NCBI GenBank assembly: GCA_035626595.1
Contig: DASPNJ010000011.1
Span: 41,770 to 105,769 of the forward strand
Reading direction: 5' to 3'
Length of the DNA: 64,000 bases
From: JAQGMV01 sp035626595
Lineage (GTDB): Bacteria; Pseudomonadota; Gammaproteobacteria; Burkholderiales; SG8-41
Positions within the stretch are counted from its first letter, which is position 1. Every line of letters begins with the position of its first letter. This document shows positions 62,501 to 64,000 of the stretch, piece after piece. The notes beneath the pieces are model-generated. The model was not told the origin of the DNA. It saw nothing but the letters and a program-made list of their open reading frames with translations, and searched no databases. Both the position numbers and the translations under genes were made by a program.

Positions 62501-62695
62501 CGGAAAAGAGGTGACGGAAAAGAGGTGACGAAGAAGAGGTGACGAAAACCATCACCTCTCGCGCTAGCCCCATCACCTCTCGCGCTAGCCTCGTCACCTC
62601 CTGCGATAGCCCCGTCACCTCTCGCGATAGCCCCGTCACCTCTTGCGGCAGCCCCGTCACCTCTTGCGGTAGCCTCGTCACCTCTTCTGCGGTAG
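62495..62695. repeat. GTGACG-family two-armed array with 14/15-bp and 21-bp periods
   Basis: The left arm has four units of AAGAGGTGACGGAA type; the right arm has seven units of CGTCACCTCTTGCGGTAGCCC type (21-bp period). It is organised like the array at 26237-26425, with unit sequence drift between copies. It fills most of the 314-base gap between the MFS exporter and the rhodanese-ChrB gene; 62696-62814 holds the leader of the latter, with no recognised gene. Confidence 0.85.
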
Positions 62696-62814
62696 GCTTC
62701 GCGAACGGGGACATCGGCAGCCTCCCCGCCAGGGAACGCGCCAAGACGTTCCCAAGACGCTTCCCGGCGTCCAAGGCCTGCCTCTGACGGTGTGCAACCG
62801 ATGGAGGAGCCTTC

Positions 62815-63612
62815 GTGAATACATCCATTTCCTATACCGACGTCCGCGCCGCGCTGCAGGGCAGCGAGCCGCCGCTTCTGATCGACGTGCGGCGCCGTCC
62901 GGCTTTCGACAGCGCGGCGGACATGGCATCGGGCGCGCTGCGGCGCGACCCCGAAGCGGTGAGCGCGTGGGCACCGACGCTGCCCGGCGCGAGCCGTATC
63001 GTCGTTTACTGCGTTCACGGGCACGAGGTGAGCCAGAACGCGGCCAAGGCGCTGCGCGAGCGGGGACTCGACGCCTGTTACCTCGAAGGCGGACTCGAGG
63101 AAGGCTGGAAAGCGGGCGGCGGCGCGCTCGACCGCAAACCGGCCGGCGCGAGCACGCGCTGGGTGACGCGCGAGCGCCCGAAGATCGACCGCATCGCGTG
63201 TCCGTGGCTCATCTCGCGCTTCGTCGATCCGCGTGCGGAGTTTCTGTACGTGCCGAGCGCGCAGGTGCGCGAGACCGCGGCGGCGCGCGAAGCGGTGCCG
63301 TACGACATCCCGGACACCCATTTTTCGCATGATGGTGCGCGCTGCAGCTTCGATGCGTTTCTCAAGCACTACCGGCTCGCCGATCCGGCGTTGCAGCAGC
63401 TCGCGACCATCGTGCGCGGCGCGGACACGGGCGAGCTCGATCTGGCGCCGCAGGCGCCGGGCCTGCTCGCGATCTCCCTCGGCCTTTCGCGCAACTTCGA
63501 GAACGACCTCGAGATGCTCGAGCACGGCAAGGTCATGTACGACGCGCTCTACGCGTGGTGCAGGCAGGGTCAGAGCGAAACGCACACGTGGAATCCCGCG
63601 GCATATGTGTAA
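62815..63612 (+). CDS. Rhodanese domain fused to ChrB-type chromate resistance domain
   Basis: A 265-residue fusion. Residues 1-110 are a rhodanese domain with active-site loop VVYCVHGHEVSQ (Cys66) and LEGGLEEGWKAGGG. Residues 115-260 match the ChrB C-terminal domain, with RPKIDRIACPWLISRFVDP, VPYDIPDTHFSHDGARCSFDAFLKHY and DLEMLEHGKVMYDALYAW. ChrB-domain proteins are linked to chromate resistance, but many stand-alone members have no proven role and no chrA is adjacent. GTG 62815 has GGAGGAG upstream. Confidence 0.92.
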   Translation: MNTSISYTDVRAALQGSEPPLLIDVRRRPAFDSAADMASGALRRDPEAVSAWAPTLPGASRIVVYCVHGHEVSQNAAKALRERGLDACYLEGGLEEGWKAGGGALDRKPAGASTRWVTRERPKIDRIACPWLISRFVDPRAEFLYVPSAQVRETAAAREAVPYDIPDTHFSHDGARCSFDAFLKHYRLADPALQQLATIVRGADTGELDLAPQAPGLLAISLGLSRNFENDLEMLEHGKVMYDALYAWCRQGQSETHTWNPAAYV

Positions 63613-63626
63613 GGCATAATTACGGG

Positions 63627-63821
63627 GTGAAAGAGACGCGGCAACTCGACTTCGAAGACATCCTGTGGCTGCGCCGCGCGGCGACCAAAGCCGGCGCTTC
63701 ACAGGTGCCGCCCGCGATTGCCGAGAAGCTGATCAGCTCGGGGCTCGTGGAGCAGGGCACGAAGCCGCCGACGATGAAGATCACGGAGAAAGGGCGCATC
63801 GCCCTGTCCAAGCTGGGCTGA
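63627..63821 (+). CDS. Small winged-helix-like hypothetical protein
   Basis: A 64-residue protein starting at GTG 63627, with 14 bases between it and the previous stop. It reads as two helices then a wing: DFEDILWLRRAATKAGASQV, PAIAEKLISSGLVEQG and TMKITEKGRIALSKLG. The Leu-Val-Glu-Gln, Ile-Thr-Glu-Lys-Gly wing is typical of small winged-helix proteins that may bind DNA. No family name can be given. It is probably co-transcribed with the rhodanese-ChrB gene and might be its regulator. Confidence 0.6.
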   Translation: MKETRQLDFEDILWLRRAATKAGASQVPPAIAEKLISSGLVEQGTKPPTMKITEKGRIALSKLG

Positions 63822-63828
63822 CGCCTTT

Positions 63829-64000
63829 TCAGGGTGACGCAGTGACGGCGCTATCGCGGCAGGTGACGCAGTGACGCAGAAGCCGAGCGGCTAGGCCATA
63901 CCGACAACGCGACTCTTACGCCTAACCGCGTCACCGCGTCACCGCGTCACCGCGTCACCGCGTCACCGCGTCACCGCGTCACCGCGTCACCGCGTCACCG
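63829..64000. repeat. GTGACGNN two-armed array, cut by the window edge
   Basis: The left arm has a few GTGACGCA/GTGACGGC units (63839-63877). After an 50-base centre, the right arm is a pure CGTCACCG 8-bp repeat, nine copies from 63929 to 64000, still running at the window edge. This is the most regular copy and is probably unstable in length. Confidence 0.85.

Overview
The window is about 64 kb of high-GC, gene-dense bacterial chromosome. The gene content points to a betaproteobacterium, probably Burkholderiales-related: three Bug-type tricarboxylate-binding proteins without membrane partners, a homodimeric AceE-type pyruvate dehydrogenase, GluQ, RlmJ, the end of a cytochrome c maturation operon, and short ATGA/GTGA operon overlaps. 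No rRNA, tRNA, integrase, transposase, phage or CRISPR locus was seen. The sequence reads as core and housekeeping chromosome with lineage-specific patches and an unusual load of small dispersed palindromic repeats. Lineage assignment is an inference from gene content only.

Layout. 0-6.2 kb: ccmG(3' end)-ccmH-ccmI, two small hypotheticals, a patatin lipoprotein, a class II amidotransferase, gluQ and glutathione-dependent formaldehyde dehydrogenase. 6.2-14.1 kb: a LuxR-type regulator facing a patch of exported proteins with no recognised function (low-complexity protein, coiled-coil protein, beta-barrel plus partner, and a disrupted protein with 17-residue tandem repeats). 14.2-23.1 kb: TIM-barrel isomerase, pabB, DUF3859 protein, NDH-2, thioredoxin, a DedA-rhodanese fusion with an in-frame UGA, a Kef-type antiporter, nitroreductase and an EEP-family hydrolase. 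23.1-33 kb: PLD-VTT fusion, nitrilase-family hydrolase, VOC protein and a complete RND efflux operon (adaptor, pump, outer-membrane channel). 33.2-44.7 kb: aceE divergent from an Lrp/AsnC regulator, alpha/beta hydrolase, TAXI binding protein, aminotransferase, GNAT, histidine phosphatase, lipoprotein aminopeptidase, an HPF-like protein paired with a baeRF-like protein, and a PEBP-family protein. 44.9-64 kb: hrpA, three Bug proteins each beside a cupin or TauD-type oxygenase, rlmJ, a frameshifted MazG-like gene, two MFS systems, a two-component system with a 38-residue lipoprotein, a rhodanese-ChrB protein and a small hypothetical.

The most unusual content is not a single gene cassette. (1) At least six dispersed repeat families sit at gene boundaries. 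They supply stop codons, C-terminal tails and in one case a start codon. One ~85-bp element lies in frame inside the signal-peptide region of the RND outer-membrane lipoprotein. (2) The commonest family is built from GTGACGNN units arranged as facing arms. (3) The DedA-rhodanese gene has UGA at a Cys position followed by a hairpin whose spacing fits a bacterial SECIS. (4) The 7-14 kb envelope patch is a candidate undescribed surface system. Three genes carry single-base or nonsense disruptions, so base-level accuracy should be confirmed before building on them.
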